Below are positions 1 to 7,920 of a stretch of 16,505 bases of DNA, piece by piece. The notes below the pieces were generated by a model that saw only the letters and a list, made by a program, of their open reading frames with translations, was not told where the DNA came from and did not search any database. Numbering within the stretch: position 1 is the stretch's first letter; every line of letters starts with the position of its first letter. This DNA comes from DUOX01 sp050944015 (GTDB taxonomy: Bacteria > Bacillota > Clostridia > Oscillospirales > Oscillospiraceae). The position numbers were made by a program, and so were the translations under genes. The stretch is taken from positions 1-16,505 of the forward strand of contig JBMNQG010000044.1 in the NCBI GenBank assembly GCA_050944015.1, given 5' to 3'.

Positions 1-401
1 TACCAAAGCACTCCGAAGATGATGATTACGCCCAAATAGGGCACAAAAGACACCCAAACGGGCATCACAAAACCTTCATCATAATCGTACTCCGAGATAA
101 TTCCACGAGACTTCTGGTCCATAATAAGATCGTTTAAATCGTTATAAAAGACGTTGAAGTCGTACATTTCGTAGGTAAGAGTTTTACTGCCCTCCCAGGG
201 CTCCCTCAGATTCAGGATAAGTGCGTTTCCCTCCGTCCTGAAGGACTCCACTTTTTCCTGTTTGAAAAGCTCGACAACATCAGAATAAAGCAGGGTTGCC
301 GGCTCATTCTGAGAGGTCAGGGAAAAGACAGTTGCAAGTAATATGACAAGTATCAGGGCGTAGAAGCCTACGTCCCGAGCCCTGTTCCTGTTATGCTTCA
401 A
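1..401 (-). CDS. ftsH: ATP-dependent zinc metalloprotease FtsH, N-terminal part (3' end outside window)
   Basis: I translated this 133-residue fragment directly from the minus strand. It runs off the window edge before the AAA+ and protease domains. It shows a short basic N-terminus, a membrane segment at about residues 12-29 (VGFYALILVILLATVF), an extracytoplasmic domain of about 85 residues with SDVVELFKQEKVESF near its start, and the beginning of a second membrane segment at about 117-133 (VSFVPYLGVIIIFGVLW). This is the FtsH_ext layout of a membrane-anchored protease that degrades misassembled membrane proteins and regulators. The start chosen is TTG at 401, with AAGGATG about 9 bases upstream and an in-frame TGA just before; TTG at 404 is equally possible. 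The position after tilS-hpt matches the classic Firmicute tilS-hpt-ftsH order, which is the main support because the catalytic part is not visible. Confidence 0.82.
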   Translation of the reverse strand, partial: MKHNRNRARDVGFYALILVILLATVFSLTSQNEPATLLYSDVVELFKQEKVESFRTEGNALILNLREPWEGSKTLTYEMYDFNVFYNDLNDLIMDQKSRGIISEYDYDEGFVMPVWVSFVPYLGVIIIFGVLW

Positions 402-469
402 CAAAAATCACATCCTTAATTTGGGGCAAACCTAATTGATTTTAATAGTTGCAAGTCATGCAACCAGGT

Positions 470-1009
470 TTAGTCGTTATAAATTTCTGGTTTAAGTATA
501 CCAATAAAAGGTAAATTCCTATACCTTTCCGCATAGTCCAGACCGTATCCAACCACGAAGGCGTCGGGTATCTCAAATCCGGCATAGTCCACCTTTATGG
601 GTACACGGCGGCGGGCAGGCTTATCCAGCAACGTAACAAGAGTTATGGAAGCGGGATTTCTCACACCCAGATAGTTTACCAGATAATTAAGCGTAAGGCC
701 ACTGTCAAGAATATCCTCAACCACAATGACATGCCTGTTCTCGATATCCTCGCTGAGGTCCTTGTTTATCTCAACGGCGCCGGAAGTAACGGACCTGTTG
801 CCATAGGAGGATACCGCCATAAAATCCACGGAACATCTGATATTTACGCAGCGCATTAGATCCGCCATAAACATAAAGCATCCCTTTAGAACGCCTACAA
901 ACAGCGGGTCTTTGCCCTCAAAATCCCTTGTAATCTCGGCGCCCAGCTCGGCAATCCTTTTTTGAATCTGGTCTTCCGTCAAAAGTACGGAATTAATGTC
1001 GTTCAGCAT
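470..1009 (-). CDS. hpt: Hypoxanthine (guanine) phosphoribosyltransferase
   Basis: This 179-residue purine salvage enzyme converts hypoxanthine or guanine plus PRPP to IMP or GMP in the cytoplasm. The PRPP-binding signature VVEDILDSGLTL lies at residues 96-107, with the two acidic residues expected of type I phosphoribosyltransferases. LKGCFMF at 41-47 is the PPi-loop region, and the C-terminal KPARRRVPIKVDYAGFEIPDAFVVGYGLDY contains the purine-contact lysine and aromatic/VGYGLD motif of bacterial HPRT. Length is normal for the family. The ATG follows the tilS TAG stop directly (TAGATG) and has AGGAGAGGGG about 6-10 bases upstream, so it is read in the tilS operon. A gap of about 68 bases separates it from ftsH. 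In Bacillus, HPRT and TilS can act together on the ftsH promoter; that is family knowledge and not shown here. Confidence 0.96.
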   Translation of the reverse strand: MLNDINSVLLTEDQIQKRIAELGAEITRDFEGKDPLFVGVLKGCFMFMADLMRCVNIRCSVDFMAVSSYGNRSVTSGAVEINKDLSEDIENRHVIVVEDILDSGLTLNYLVNYLGVRNPASITLVTLLDKPARRRVPIKVDYAGFEIPDAFVVGYGLDYAERYRNLPFIGILKPEIYND

Positions 1010-2359
1010 CTAGTGCCCCTCTCCTGTCTTAATAATCTCTATTTTTAAAGCCCTTTCTCCGGGCAAGGCCGCGCATCTTTCGTCCATGCCAAAGCCATAG
1101 ACTGCCAGGGCGCCCTTTTCGTCCGCCAGAACCGGCGTCAAGTCCCTTTCCCTTTGAGTTAGTTTCGCATCTGCAAAGAGTTTTTTCAAGCTTTTTGTGC
1201 AGTTTCGGCCGATAATTCTTATTTTGTCGCCGCTTCTGCGAGACCTGATTGAAAGATTACCACAAATACTCTCATATTTAAAGAAAAAAGTGTTTAAAGA
1301 ATTATGAATTTCGGGACATTTTTCGAAATATTCACACTTTATTTTCAATTCAGCCTCAGGAATTTCAACAGTTTCCCCCGGCGAAATGACGCGTTCCCTT
1401 ATTTTCTCCCATTTGGGAGGCGAAAAAACAACCTTATCGTATTCCCTTATAACCCGCATCCCCGGTAAATCCAAAGAAGCCGAGGGGTCTTCGGAACGGC
1501 AAAGCTGCCGCAGGGCCTCAATGTGGACGGCGGACAGGCCACTTCCGGCCACCAGCTTAAACACCCGGGCGGAAACCGGGTTCGGAAGCTCCGCTAAAAG
1601 TCCGGCTGGAAGGGCGGCGCTCTCCCCTTTTTTCCTCAAATTCTTTTGAATAAAATCCCGCGCCTGGCCGGCGATAAATTCCTCGTCCTCCCGAAGGAGG
1701 TCCGCGGTACGGGAGACGTTCTGCACAAAAGCGGGGTTCAGCTCGCGCAGCACCGGCAGCACCCCATGGCGCAGCCTGTTTCTGGAATAGTCGTCCTTGG
1801 CGTTGGTGCTGTCCTCCACATGGGGTATGCCCTTTTCCTCAAGGTAGCTTTCAATTTCAGCCCTGGTCGTCTTAAGCAGCGGGCGGATTATTCTGCCACG
1901 GACGGGGGGGATGCCCCCCAGGCCGGAAAGCCCGGACCCGCGGATAAGGTTCAAAAGCACAGTCTCCGCGTTGTCCTCAGCGTTATGGGCGGTGGCAATT
2001 TTAGTGGCGCCGATTTCGTCGGCGGTTTGCTCAAGGAATGCATAGCGAAGTTCTCTTGCCGCCTCCTCCACGCTGAGCCCCTTTTCCCGCGAAAAAGCAT
2101 TTACGTCGCCGCTGCCCACATAAACGGGGATTCCCAGCCGGGCGCAGTATTCCTTCACAAAGCGGGCGTCCCGGTCGGATTCGCCGCCCCTCAGCCTGTG
2201 GTTGTAATGGGCGCAGGCCACCGAAAAGCCGTATTCGGGCGCCAGCTCCAGCAGAATGTGGAGGAGGCACATGGAATCCCGGCCGCCGGAGAGGGCGCAC
2301 AGCACAGTGCCCTCCCTGGGAAACATATCGTATTTTTCGGCAAACTCAGTAATCTTCAT
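1010..2359 (-). CDS. tilS: tRNA(Ile)-lysidine synthase
   Basis: This 449-residue enzyme joins lysine to C34 of the CAU anticodon of tRNA-Ile2, using ATP, to make lysidine, so that the tRNA reads AUA codons and is charged with isoleucine. The N-type ATP pyrophosphatase PP-loop SGGRDS is at residues 24-29. It is followed by the family pattern YNHRLRGGESDRDA, TAHNAEDNAETVLLNLIRGSGLSGLGGIPP and RPLL, then DYSRNRLRHGVLPVL of the substrate-binding region. The C-terminal TilS_C-like domain is visible near 370-420 (RSGDKIRI and LKKLFADAKL). Length is normal. The ATG at 2359 lies inside the 3' end of dnaB (14-base overlap), with only a weak ribosome binding site, so translation is probably coupled to dnaB. 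The downstream hpt starts immediately after the stop codon. Confidence 0.96.
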   Translation of the reverse strand: MKITEFAEKYDMFPREGTVLCALSGGRDSMCLLHILLELAPEYGFSVACAHYNHRLRGGESDRDARFVKEYCARLGIPVYVGSGDVNAFSREKGLSVEEAARELRYAFLEQTADEIGATKIATAHNAEDNAETVLLNLIRGSGLSGLGGIPPVRGRIIRPLLKTTRAEIESYLEEKGIPHVEDSTNAKDDYSRNRLRHGVLPVLRELNPAFVQNVSRTADLLREDEEFIAGQARDFIQKNLRKKGESAALPAGLLAELPNPVSARVFKLVAGSGLSAVHIEALRQLCRSEDPSASLDLPGMRVIREYDKVVFSPPKWEKIRERVISPGETVEIPEAELKIKCEYFEKCPEIHNSLNTFFFKYESICGNLSIRSRRSGDKIRIIGRNCTKSLKKLFADAKLTQRERDLTPVLADEKGALAVYGFGMDERCAALPGERALKIEIIKTGEGH

Positions 2360-3695
2360 CTGTATGATGCTTCTCTAAATTGGCATAGGTGGTATATTCA
2401 GGCAGCCATATAAGTTCTATGGTGCATATCTTTCCGTGGCGGTTCTTCAAAACTATTGCCTCCGCCAGATTCGGGTTTTCCGTCTCCGTATTATAATACC
2501 CATCTCTGTAAAGTCCAATAACGATATCCGCGTCCTGCTCAATGGCGCCGGACTCCCTGAGATCCGAGAGAACGGGGCGCTTGTTCTGCCTGGACTCGTT
2601 GGCGCGTGAAAGCTGGGAAAGGCAGAGCACGGGCACGTTTAATTCCTTTGCCATAATTTTCAGCATGCGGCTCATTTCGCTGACAACTTGGGTGCGGCTT
2701 TCATTGGAATAGGTCTTCCCGTTTCCGGCGGACTGTATCAACTGGAGATAGTCTATAACCACAAGCCCCAGGTTTTCTATTCTTCTGCACTGGGCGTTCA
2801 TATCCGCAACCGTCAGAGACGGGTTATCATCCACCCTGATATCGGTGCTGCTCAGCACCGTGGCGGCAGCGCCGATGCGCCGCCATTCCTCCTGGGTCAA
2901 GCGCCCAGTAAGGAGCTTTTGGCTGTCCACCATGCTCTCTCCCGCAAGCAGCCGGGTGGCAAGCTGTTCCCTCGCCATCTCCAGGGAGAAGATGGCGACG
3001 GTTTTGCTGGTGGTTTTGGCCACATGAAGGGCAATATTGAGGGCAATGCTGGTTTTGCCCATGCCCGGTCGGGACGCTATAAGTATCAGCTCGCCCTTGT
3101 TCAGGCCAAGTATGGTCTCGTCAAGGTCCGTAAGGCCGGTTGGCAGTCCGGGTATTTTGTTTTCGCTGACTGCCGCCTGGGAAATCTGGTCGTATACGCT
3201 TTGCAAAACCGTGGAAATGTGCATGAGTCCGCCCACGTTGCGGCCCTGGCGCAGGGCGTATATTTTCCTTTCCGCCGCCTCCAGTATCACATCCGCCTCG
3301 CCGGTACCCTCGTAGACCATATTCTGTATGTCTTCGGCCACCGAGGCAAGGTTTCGCAGAAGGGCGCGGTCCCGGACAATCTCGGCATATTTCAGCACGT
3401 TGGCCGCGGTTGGCGTCACCTGCATGAGCTCCAGGAGATACTCCTGAGAGTTATCCCTGTACACGCCCCGGACCCGCATCTGATCCAGCACTGTTATCGG
3501 GTCGATGGTCTTGCCGTAGCCGAACATCATGAAGATGGTTTCATAGATTTCCCTGTTAGCCTGTATATAAAAATCGGACGGCTTTAATTTATCCACAACC
3601 TCGGAAATGCACCGAGGGTCTATCAGCATGGAGCCTATGACAGCCTGCTCGGCCTCAGCGCTGTATGGAACATGCCTGCCCAGTAATTCGTCCAT
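2346..3695 (-). CDS. dnaB: Replicative DNA helicase
   Basis: This 449-residue hexameric 5'-3' helicase (called DnaC in Bacillus subtilis) unwinds DNA at the replication fork. The N-terminal domain spans about 1-150 and begins with the usual PYSAEAEQAVIGSMLID. After a linker comes the RecA-like domain: Walker A GMGKT at 211-215, FSLEM at 236-240, Walker B VVIDYLQL at 312-319, and the SQLSRANE...R(P)VLSDLRESGAIEQDAD region at 360-390 that carries the arginine finger neighbourhood. Length and motifs are standard, and there is no intein insertion in the Walker A or SDLRESG hot spots. The ATG has GAGGTGATT upstream and follows the rplI stop by 22 bases. Its 3' end overlaps tilS by 14 bases. Confidence 0.97.
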   Translation of the reverse strand: MDELLGRHVPYSAEAEQAVIGSMLIDPRCISEVVDKLKPSDFYIQANREIYETIFMMFGYGKTIDPITVLDQMRVRGVYRDNSQEYLLELMQVTPTAANVLKYAEIVRDRALLRNLASVAEDIQNMVYEGTGEADVILEAAERKIYALRQGRNVGGLMHISTVLQSVYDQISQAAVSENKIPGLPTGLTDLDETILGLNKGELILIASRPGMGKTSIALNIALHVAKTTSKTVAIFSLEMAREQLATRLLAGESMVDSQKLLTGRLTQEEWRRIGAAATVLSSTDIRVDDNPSLTVADMNAQCRRIENLGLVVIDYLQLIQSAGNGKTYSNESRTQVVSEMSRMLKIMAKELNVPVLCLSQLSRANESRQNKRPVLSDLRESGAIEQDADIVIGLYRDGYYNTETENPNLAEAIVLKNRHGKICTIELIWLPEYTTYANLEKHHTDEDY

Positions 3696-3717
3696 GGAAT
3701 CACCTCATTTGGGAAAT

Positions 3718-4167
3718 CTATTTTTCTTCAGTTACAATGACATTAATGACGCCGGATACCTCATGTCCCAGTTTGCATTTGACCTCATAGGTGCCGTAGT
3801 TCTTTATGGGCTCTGAAAGCACAATCTTATTTTTCTCGATATTAATCTCATGCTGAGCTAAGAGAGCCTCCGATATTTCCTTGGATGTGATGGAGCCGAA
3901 AAGCCTTCCAGACCCGCCGGACTTGGCGGGGATTATCACCACAAGGCTTTGAAGTTTCTTGGCGGTTTCCTCCGCCTGCGCCTTTTCCCTGGCGGCCTGG
4001 GCAGCCTTGGCCTTTTCCTGCTGCTTCAGGGCGTTCAGCTTATCCGGAGTAGCTTCCGCCGCCAGCTTCCGGGGCAGCAGATAGTTTCTGGCGTATCCGT
4101 CGGAAACTTCCTTGATTTCCCCCTTTTTGCCCTGGCCCTTAACATCCTGCAATAAAATAACCTTCAT
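3718..4167 (-). CDS. rplI: 50S ribosomal protein L9
   Basis: This 149-residue protein of the large ribosomal subunit binds 23S rRNA and helps maintain reading frame. The N-terminal domain, MKVILLQDVKGQGKKGEIKEV then SDGYARNYLLPRKLA, is the L9 signature at residues 1-36. A lysine/alanine-rich long helix covers about 45-75, and the C-terminal domain contains SGGSGRLFGSITSKEI. The length matches the family. The ATG has GGAAGGAG 6-7 bases upstream. The gene sits 17 bases after gdpP and 22 bases before dnaB, an order (gdpP-rplI-dnaB) widely conserved in Bacillota. Confidence 0.98.
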   Translation of the reverse strand: MKVILLQDVKGQGKKGEIKEVSDGYARNYLLPRKLAAEATPDKLNALKQQEKAKAAQAAREKAQAEETAKKLQSLVVIIPAKSGGSGRLFGSITSKEISEALLAQHEINIEKNKIVLSEPIKNYGTYEVKCKLGHEVSGVINVIVTEEK

Positions 4168-4184
4168 GGCTTTTCTCCTTCCCC

Positions 4185-6176
4185 TTATTCGTCCAAATAG
4201 CTGTCTATGGCCGCAAAAAGACGGTTTACGGCGTCCCTTAATGATATATCCTTAAGCTGCGCTCCGGCGGCTGACCTGTTTCCGCCTCCGCCCAGCTTTT
4301 CCAGGAGGACCTGCACGTTAATGTCCCCTATGGAACGGGCTGAGATTATTACGCCCCCGTCTTCCGTAGGGCATACCACTATGGAGGCCTCCACCCCCGA
4401 AATATTGAGGAGATCGTCCGCCGCCTGGGCAACAATTACCCTGTCCTGGGGGGTCTCCGGCACGGCGACGGCTATGCTGTCCCTGTAGAGCTTAGTCCTT
4501 TGGAGTATCTTATACCTGGACACGGTGTGCTCCAGGTCGTTTTGCAGCAGCTTCTTCACCTGGGCGGTGTCCGCTCCGGCCCGGCGGAGGAAGGCGGCCG
4601 CGTCGAAAGTGCGCTCGCCCGTGCGTATGGTAAAGTTCTTGGTGTCCATAACTATGCCGGCCAGTATCGCCTCGGCCTCGCAGCGGAGAATGTCTGCCTG
4701 GTCCACCAGCTCCTGGAGGAGCTCCGTAATAAGCTCGCAGACCGAGGAGGCGTAGGGCTCATGGAAAGTAAGGGCCGCGTTCTGAATATAGCTGGCGGCG
4801 CGCCTGTGGTGGTCAATAACCACCACCCGGTTGCAGGTTAGCAGAAGATTCTGGTCCTCCACCTGCTCCGGTCTGTTGGTGTCCACCACTACCAGCAGGC
4901 TGCTGCTGTTGGCCATTAAAATGGCGTCCTGAGCCGAGATAAAGGAGTTCTCGTATTCCTGCTCCCTTTTGAGCCTGCTGATAAGGGCATTGCAGGCGTT
5001 GTTTTCCAGGTCTATAACTATTTTAGCAGTCTTTCCCAGCTTTCTGGCAATGCAGCAGATGCCCACCGCCGCCCCTATCGTATCCAAATCAGCATAGCGG
5101 TGGCCCATGATAAAGGTTTGGGAAGCGTCGCTGATAAGCTCGCTCAGCGCATTTGCCATGACCCTGGACTTGACCTTGGTGCGGGTCTCCACCTCCATGC
5201 CTCTTCCGCCGTAAAACTCGAAGTTGTGGCGGTTTTTGATTACGGCCTGGTCCCCGCCCCGGGAGAGGGCCATCTCCACGCCAAGAGAGGCAAAGTGGAA
5301 ATTCTCCTCAAACCCGCCGCCGTCCTTGCCTATGCCGATACTTACGGTGGCGTGGATACCGCTGGGGCTCACAACCTCCCGGACGGTATCCAGCAGCTCG
5401 AACTTTTTGTCAATAATCTCCTGCAGATACCGCTCCTCGAAAATGAAAAGGTATCTGTCCCTGTCATATCTGCGCATGAGGCCCCGCTTGCCTTCGGTCC
5501 ACTGGGCGATTTTATCCTCCAGCTCGCCGCGGAGCTCAATTTTCTTTCTCTCGGATACGTTTTTCAGCAGCTCGTCATAGTTGTCCAGTACTATAATTCC
5601 CACAACGGGGCGGGAATTGGCATATTCCTGCTTGATGTTGTCAAATTCCGTGACGTCCAGCCAGTAGGTCACGCCCATAAAATTATGAACCGACTCATCG
5701 TCGGCGGAACGTATGATATTGCCGTGCACCTGATACTTGCGCCCGCCGATCTCCAAAAGGCCGGGATACTGGTTTTTACCCTCCAGAAGCCACTTGCCCG
5801 AAAAACCCGGCACCAGGTCGGTGAGGTAAGCCTCGAAGGACGGGGACACGCGCCCGCAAATATTAAAAAAAACCTGATCTCCCCAAACTATCTGGTGGTC
5901 GTCAAGCTTGAAAACCACCATGGGCAGCGGGAAATTCATCAGAGTGTCGGTTTTGGCCGACTCCATGCTGTAGGTGACGGATTCGATGTACTCAATAAGT
6001 TCACGGCGGCGCCGCCTACTGTTCACAAGGTAATAAATCAACAGCAGAAGAATGACTATGCCTTCCGCCGCGGCCAGTCTTTCATCGATAAAAAAGGTTG
6101 CCACGGCAAAAATTATTAGAAACGTCAGGTACAGCCGCATACTTGGCTCTACAAACTTCTGCAGTTTTTTGTTCAA
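4185..6176 (-). CDS. gdpP: Cyclic-di-AMP phosphodiesterase GdpP (DHH/DHHA1, membrane-anchored)
   Basis: This is a protein of about 663 residues that hydrolyses the second messenger c-di-AMP to pApA, controlling potassium and osmotic balance and cell-wall stress. Two membrane segments (about 18-30 and 38-51) are followed by a basic stretch SRRRRRE, a PAS-like domain (about 80-180), and a degenerate GGDEF-like domain (about 190-310) in which the GGDEF motif is replaced around YDRDRYLFIFEE. The DHH phosphodiesterase domain follows, with GHRYADLDTIG (358-368), VVVDTNRP (430-437), DHHRR (455-459) and IVMDTKNF (508-515), then a DHHA1 domain ending in GGGGNRSAAG (629-638). Where many relatives have NPDMD after GH(R/K), this one has YADLD; the metal-binding His and both Asp remain. 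I chose TTG at 6176 because AGGGAG lies 8 bases upstream. GTG at 6185 is open in frame but overlaps that ribosome binding site. It is the first gene after a good promoter. Confidence 0.94.
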   Translation of the reverse strand: MNKKLQKFVEPSMRLYLTFLIIFAVATFFIDERLAAAEGIVILLLLIYYLVNSRRRRRELIEYIESVTYSMESAKTDTLMNFPLPMVVFKLDDHQIVWGDQVFFNICGRVSPSFEAYLTDLVPGFSGKWLLEGKNQYPGLLEIGGRKYQVHGNIIRSADDESVHNFMGVTYWLDVTEFDNIKQEYANSRPVVGIIVLDNYDELLKNVSERKKIELRGELEDKIAQWTEGKRGLMRRYDRDRYLFIFEERYLQEIIDKKFELLDTVREVVSPSGIHATVSIGIGKDGGGFEENFHFASLGVEMALSRGGDQAVIKNRHNFEFYGGRGMEVETRTKVKSRVMANALSELISDASQTFIMGHRYADLDTIGAAVGICCIARKLGKTAKIVIDLENNACNALISRLKREQEYENSFISAQDAILMANSSSLLVVVDTNRPEQVEDQNLLLTCNRVVVIDHHRRAASYIQNAALTFHEPYASSVCELITELLQELVDQADILRCEAEAILAGIVMDTKNFTIRTGERTFDAAAFLRRAGADTAQVKKLLQNDLEHTVSRYKILQRTKLYRDSIAVAVPETPQDRVIVAQAADDLLNISGVEASIVVCPTEDGGVIISARSIGDINVQVLLEKLGGGGNRSAAGAQLKDISLRDAVNRLFAAIDSYLDE

Positions 6177-6202
6177 CGAGCCCACTCCCTGTTTTTTAAA
6201 TT

Positions 6203-6231
6203 ATTATATCAAAGGCTTGTACCATTTACAA
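6203..6231 (-). promoter_or_regulatory. Sigma-A type promoter of the gdpP-rplI-dnaB-tilS-hpt operon
   Basis: On the minus strand the -35 TTGTAA (6226-6231) and a perfect -10 TATAAT (6203-6208) are separated by exactly 17 bases. Transcription would begin near 6196, leaving a leader of about 20 bases before the TTG start of gdpP at 6176. That short leader also favours TTG 6176 over GTG 6185. The -35 sits right beside the T-tract of the terminator of the upstream ABC operon. Confidence 0.82.
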
Positions 6232-6234
6232 CAG

Positions 6235-6275
6235 AAAACTAAAGCTCCGGGGCCGCCCACAGGGCGGCCCCGGAG
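6235..6275 (-). terminator. Rho-independent terminator of the amino-acid ABC transporter operon
   Basis: A perfect 14-base-pair GC-rich stem (arms 6245-6258 and 6262-6275) with a three-base loop is followed on the minus strand by CTTTAGTTTT. It begins 9 bases after the ABC ATPase stop codon. This is the strongest terminator in the window and separates the ABC operon from the gdpP promoter. Confidence 0.93.
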
Positions 6276-6283
6276 TGCGTAAA

Positions 6284-7048
6284 TTACAGCACCTTTGCAA
6301 GGAAGTTTCTGAGTCTCTCGCTTTCGGGCTTGGTAAAAATCAGCTCGGGCACGTTTTCCTCCACTATTTTTCCGTAGTCCATAAATATGACCCTGTCGCC
6401 CACCTCACGGGCGAAGCCCATCTCGTGGGTGACCACCACCATGGTCATGCCGTCCCTTGCCAGCTGCTTCATGACGTCCAGCACTTCCCCGACCATTTCC
6501 GGGTCAAGGGCGCTGGTTGGCTCGTCGAAGAGCATCACCTCCGGATCCATGCAGAGGGCCCGGACAATGGCGATGCGCTGCTTCTGGCCGCCGGAGAGCT
6601 GTGAAGGATAGGCGTTCGCCCTATCAGCCAGCCCCACCCTTTCCAGAAGAGCCATGGCCTTGCTTTCCGCCTCCTCCTTTGACAGCTTGTGCAGCTTCAT
6701 GGGGGCAATGGTCATGTTTTTCAGTATGGTCATATGGGGGAATAGGTTGAAGTGCTGAAAGACCATGCCCATCTTCTGACGGTGAACGTTTATGTTGGTC
6801 TTCGGGTCTGTAATATCGGTGCCCTCAAAATAGACCTTTCCGCCGGTGGGAATCTCTAGCAGGTTCAGGCAGCGGAGGAAAGTGGATTTCCCGCTGCCGG
6901 AAGGGCCGATGACCACCACAACCTCGCCTTTACGAATCTCGGCGTCAATGCCGTCCAGGGCTTTTATTTCGCCGCCCTTAAAATACTTTTCCAGTCCCTC
7001 TACCCGTATAAGGACTTCCCTTTCAGAATTCTGCTTGTTAGCGGTCAC
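6284..7048 (-). CDS. glnQ: Polar amino-acid ABC transporter, ATP-binding subunit (GlnQ/HisP-like)
   Basis: This 254-residue cytoplasmic ATPase energises amino-acid uptake through the adjacent permease. Walker A GPSGSGKST is at residues 48-56, the Q-loop glutamine is in VFQHFNLFPHMT (about 98), the ABC signature LSGGQKQR is at 151-158, Walker B VMLFDEPTSALDPE is at 171-184, and the H-loop VTHEMGFA is at about 206-213. These spacings are typical of the PAAT (GlnQ/HisP/ArtP) subfamily, so the substrate is expected to be a polar amino acid such as glutamine, cystine, arginine or histidine; the exact one cannot be read from the sequence. The start is GTG at 7048, with AGGAGG 10 bases upstream, inside the permease gene (11-base overlap). 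It is the last gene of its operon. Confidence 0.93.
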   Translation of the reverse strand: MTANKQNSEREVLIRVEGLEKYFKGGEIKALDGIDAEIRKGEVVVVIGPSGSGKSTFLRCLNLLEIPTGGKVYFEGTDITDPKTNINVHRQKMGMVFQHFNLFPHMTILKNMTIAPMKLHKLSKEEAESKAMALLERVGLADRANAYPSQLSGGQKQRIAIVRALCMDPEVMLFDEPTSALDPEMVGEVLDVMKQLARDGMTMVVVTHEMGFAREVGDRVIFMDYGKIVEENVPELIFTKPESERLRNFLAKVL

Positions 7049-7775
7049 CGCTTCTAAGCCTCCTCTCCAGCTTGCCTACCAGCCATGAGAAGAACATGAC
7101 CATGACAAGATATATAATCGCCACGCCTATAAGGGGCATGAACGCCGAATAGGTTCTGCTCCGGATAATGTCTCCGCCCTTGGTAAGGTCCTGCAGGCCT
7201 ATAAAACCGGAAACGGACGTCTCTTTTAAAAGGACAATGAACTCGTTTGCCAGTGCGGGCAGGACATTTTTAAAAGCCTGGGGAATTATTATGTTCCACA
7301 TGGTCTGCACATAATTGAACCCCAAGCTGCGCCCGGCCTCGAACTGCCCCCTGTCTATGGACATTATCCCGCTGCGGACTATTTCCGCCACATAGGCGCC
7401 GGAGTTAATGCCAAAGGCCAATATAGCCACCATAACTTTATCGTTGGAGGATACAAAAATTACATAGTATGTAATCATAAGCTGGACAACCACCGGAGTT
7501 CCCCGGATTACAGTAAGGTATAATTTGCATACCCCGTTTAGAAGGCCCAGCAGCATCCTTCCAAAGCCCTTCCTCGCGGTCTCGGCGGTCTGGTCGTAGG
7601 TGGAGCGAATTACCGCAACCACTACGCCTATAGCTATGCCGATAAGCACAGCAAAGAAGGTCACCTTAAGCGTGATTTTAAGGCCTTCCCAGAGATACCT
7701 CCAGCGGTTATCCGCAATAAAGTTAAGTATAAAATTGTCTTTCATTTTTTCAAACCATAAGGCTAAGTCCGTCAT
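7038..7775 (-). CDS. Polar amino-acid ABC transporter, permease subunit (HisM/GlnP-like)
   Basis: This is an inner-membrane permease of about 245 residues. Hydrophobic segments fall near residues 38-57, 90-107, 113-130, 180-197 and 212-233. The family pattern is visible: VIRGTPVVVQLMITYY at about 89-104, the EAA loop EAGRSLGFN at 146-154 followed by IIPQAF at 163-168 (contact with the ATPase coupling groove), and LKETSVSGFIGLQDL after it. I prefer ATG at 7775; the GTG at 7784 has AAGGAG only three bases away and is the main alternative. A single permease gene is present, so it probably works as a homodimer. It is separated from the binding-protein gene by 145 bases containing a hairpin, and it overlaps the ATPase gene by 11 bases. 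Confidence 0.92.
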   Translation of the reverse strand: MTDLALWFEKMKDNFILNFIADNRWRYLWEGLKITLKVTFFAVLIGIAIGVVVAVIRSTYDQTAETARKGFGRMLLGLLNGVCKLYLTVIRGTPVVVQLMITYYVIFVSSNDKVMVAILAFGINSGAYVAEIVRSGIMSIDRGQFEAGRSLGFNYVQTMWNIIIPQAFKNVLPALANEFIVLLKETSVSGFIGLQDLTKGGDIIRSRTYSAFMPLIGVAIIYLVMVMFFSWLVGKLERRLRSGDR

Positions 7776-7861
7776 CGAGCCCACTCACTCCTTGAAGAAG
7801 GCGTCCCTCCGGCCGGCAATGTCCTTTCAGAGAGGTGCCAAAGAATAAACAAAATGAGATT

Positions 7862-7891
7862 ATACAGGGGCGGTTTGCGCCGCCCCTGTAT
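7862..7891 (-). terminator. Intercistronic hairpin between binding protein and permease (partial terminator or mRNA stabiliser)
   Basis: A perfect 12-base-pair stem (arms 7862-7873 and 7880-7891, ATACAGGGGCGG and its complement) with a six-base loop lies about 30 bases downstream of the binding-protein stop. The following minus-strand sequence AATCTCATTTTGTTTATT is T-rich but lacks an immediate uninterrupted T-run. In ABC uptake operons such hairpins often raise binding-protein expression over the membrane genes; that role here is inferred. Confidence 0.7.
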
Positions 7892-7920
7892 CATTACAGT
7901 TGCTTCTGATTATATCGCTA

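Noticed and set aside
448..464. GTTGCA/TGCAAC inverted repeat between hpt and ftsH
   Set aside because: A six-pair stem without a T-tract, and I could not place a convincing promoter around it; insufficient to call a terminator or operator.
5100..6119. A 339-codon plus-strand open frame opposite gdpP
   Set aside because: It lies wholly inside the well-supported gdpP gene, its translation shows no recognisable family pattern, and it has no convincing operon partner. It is a by-product of codon bias on the other strand.
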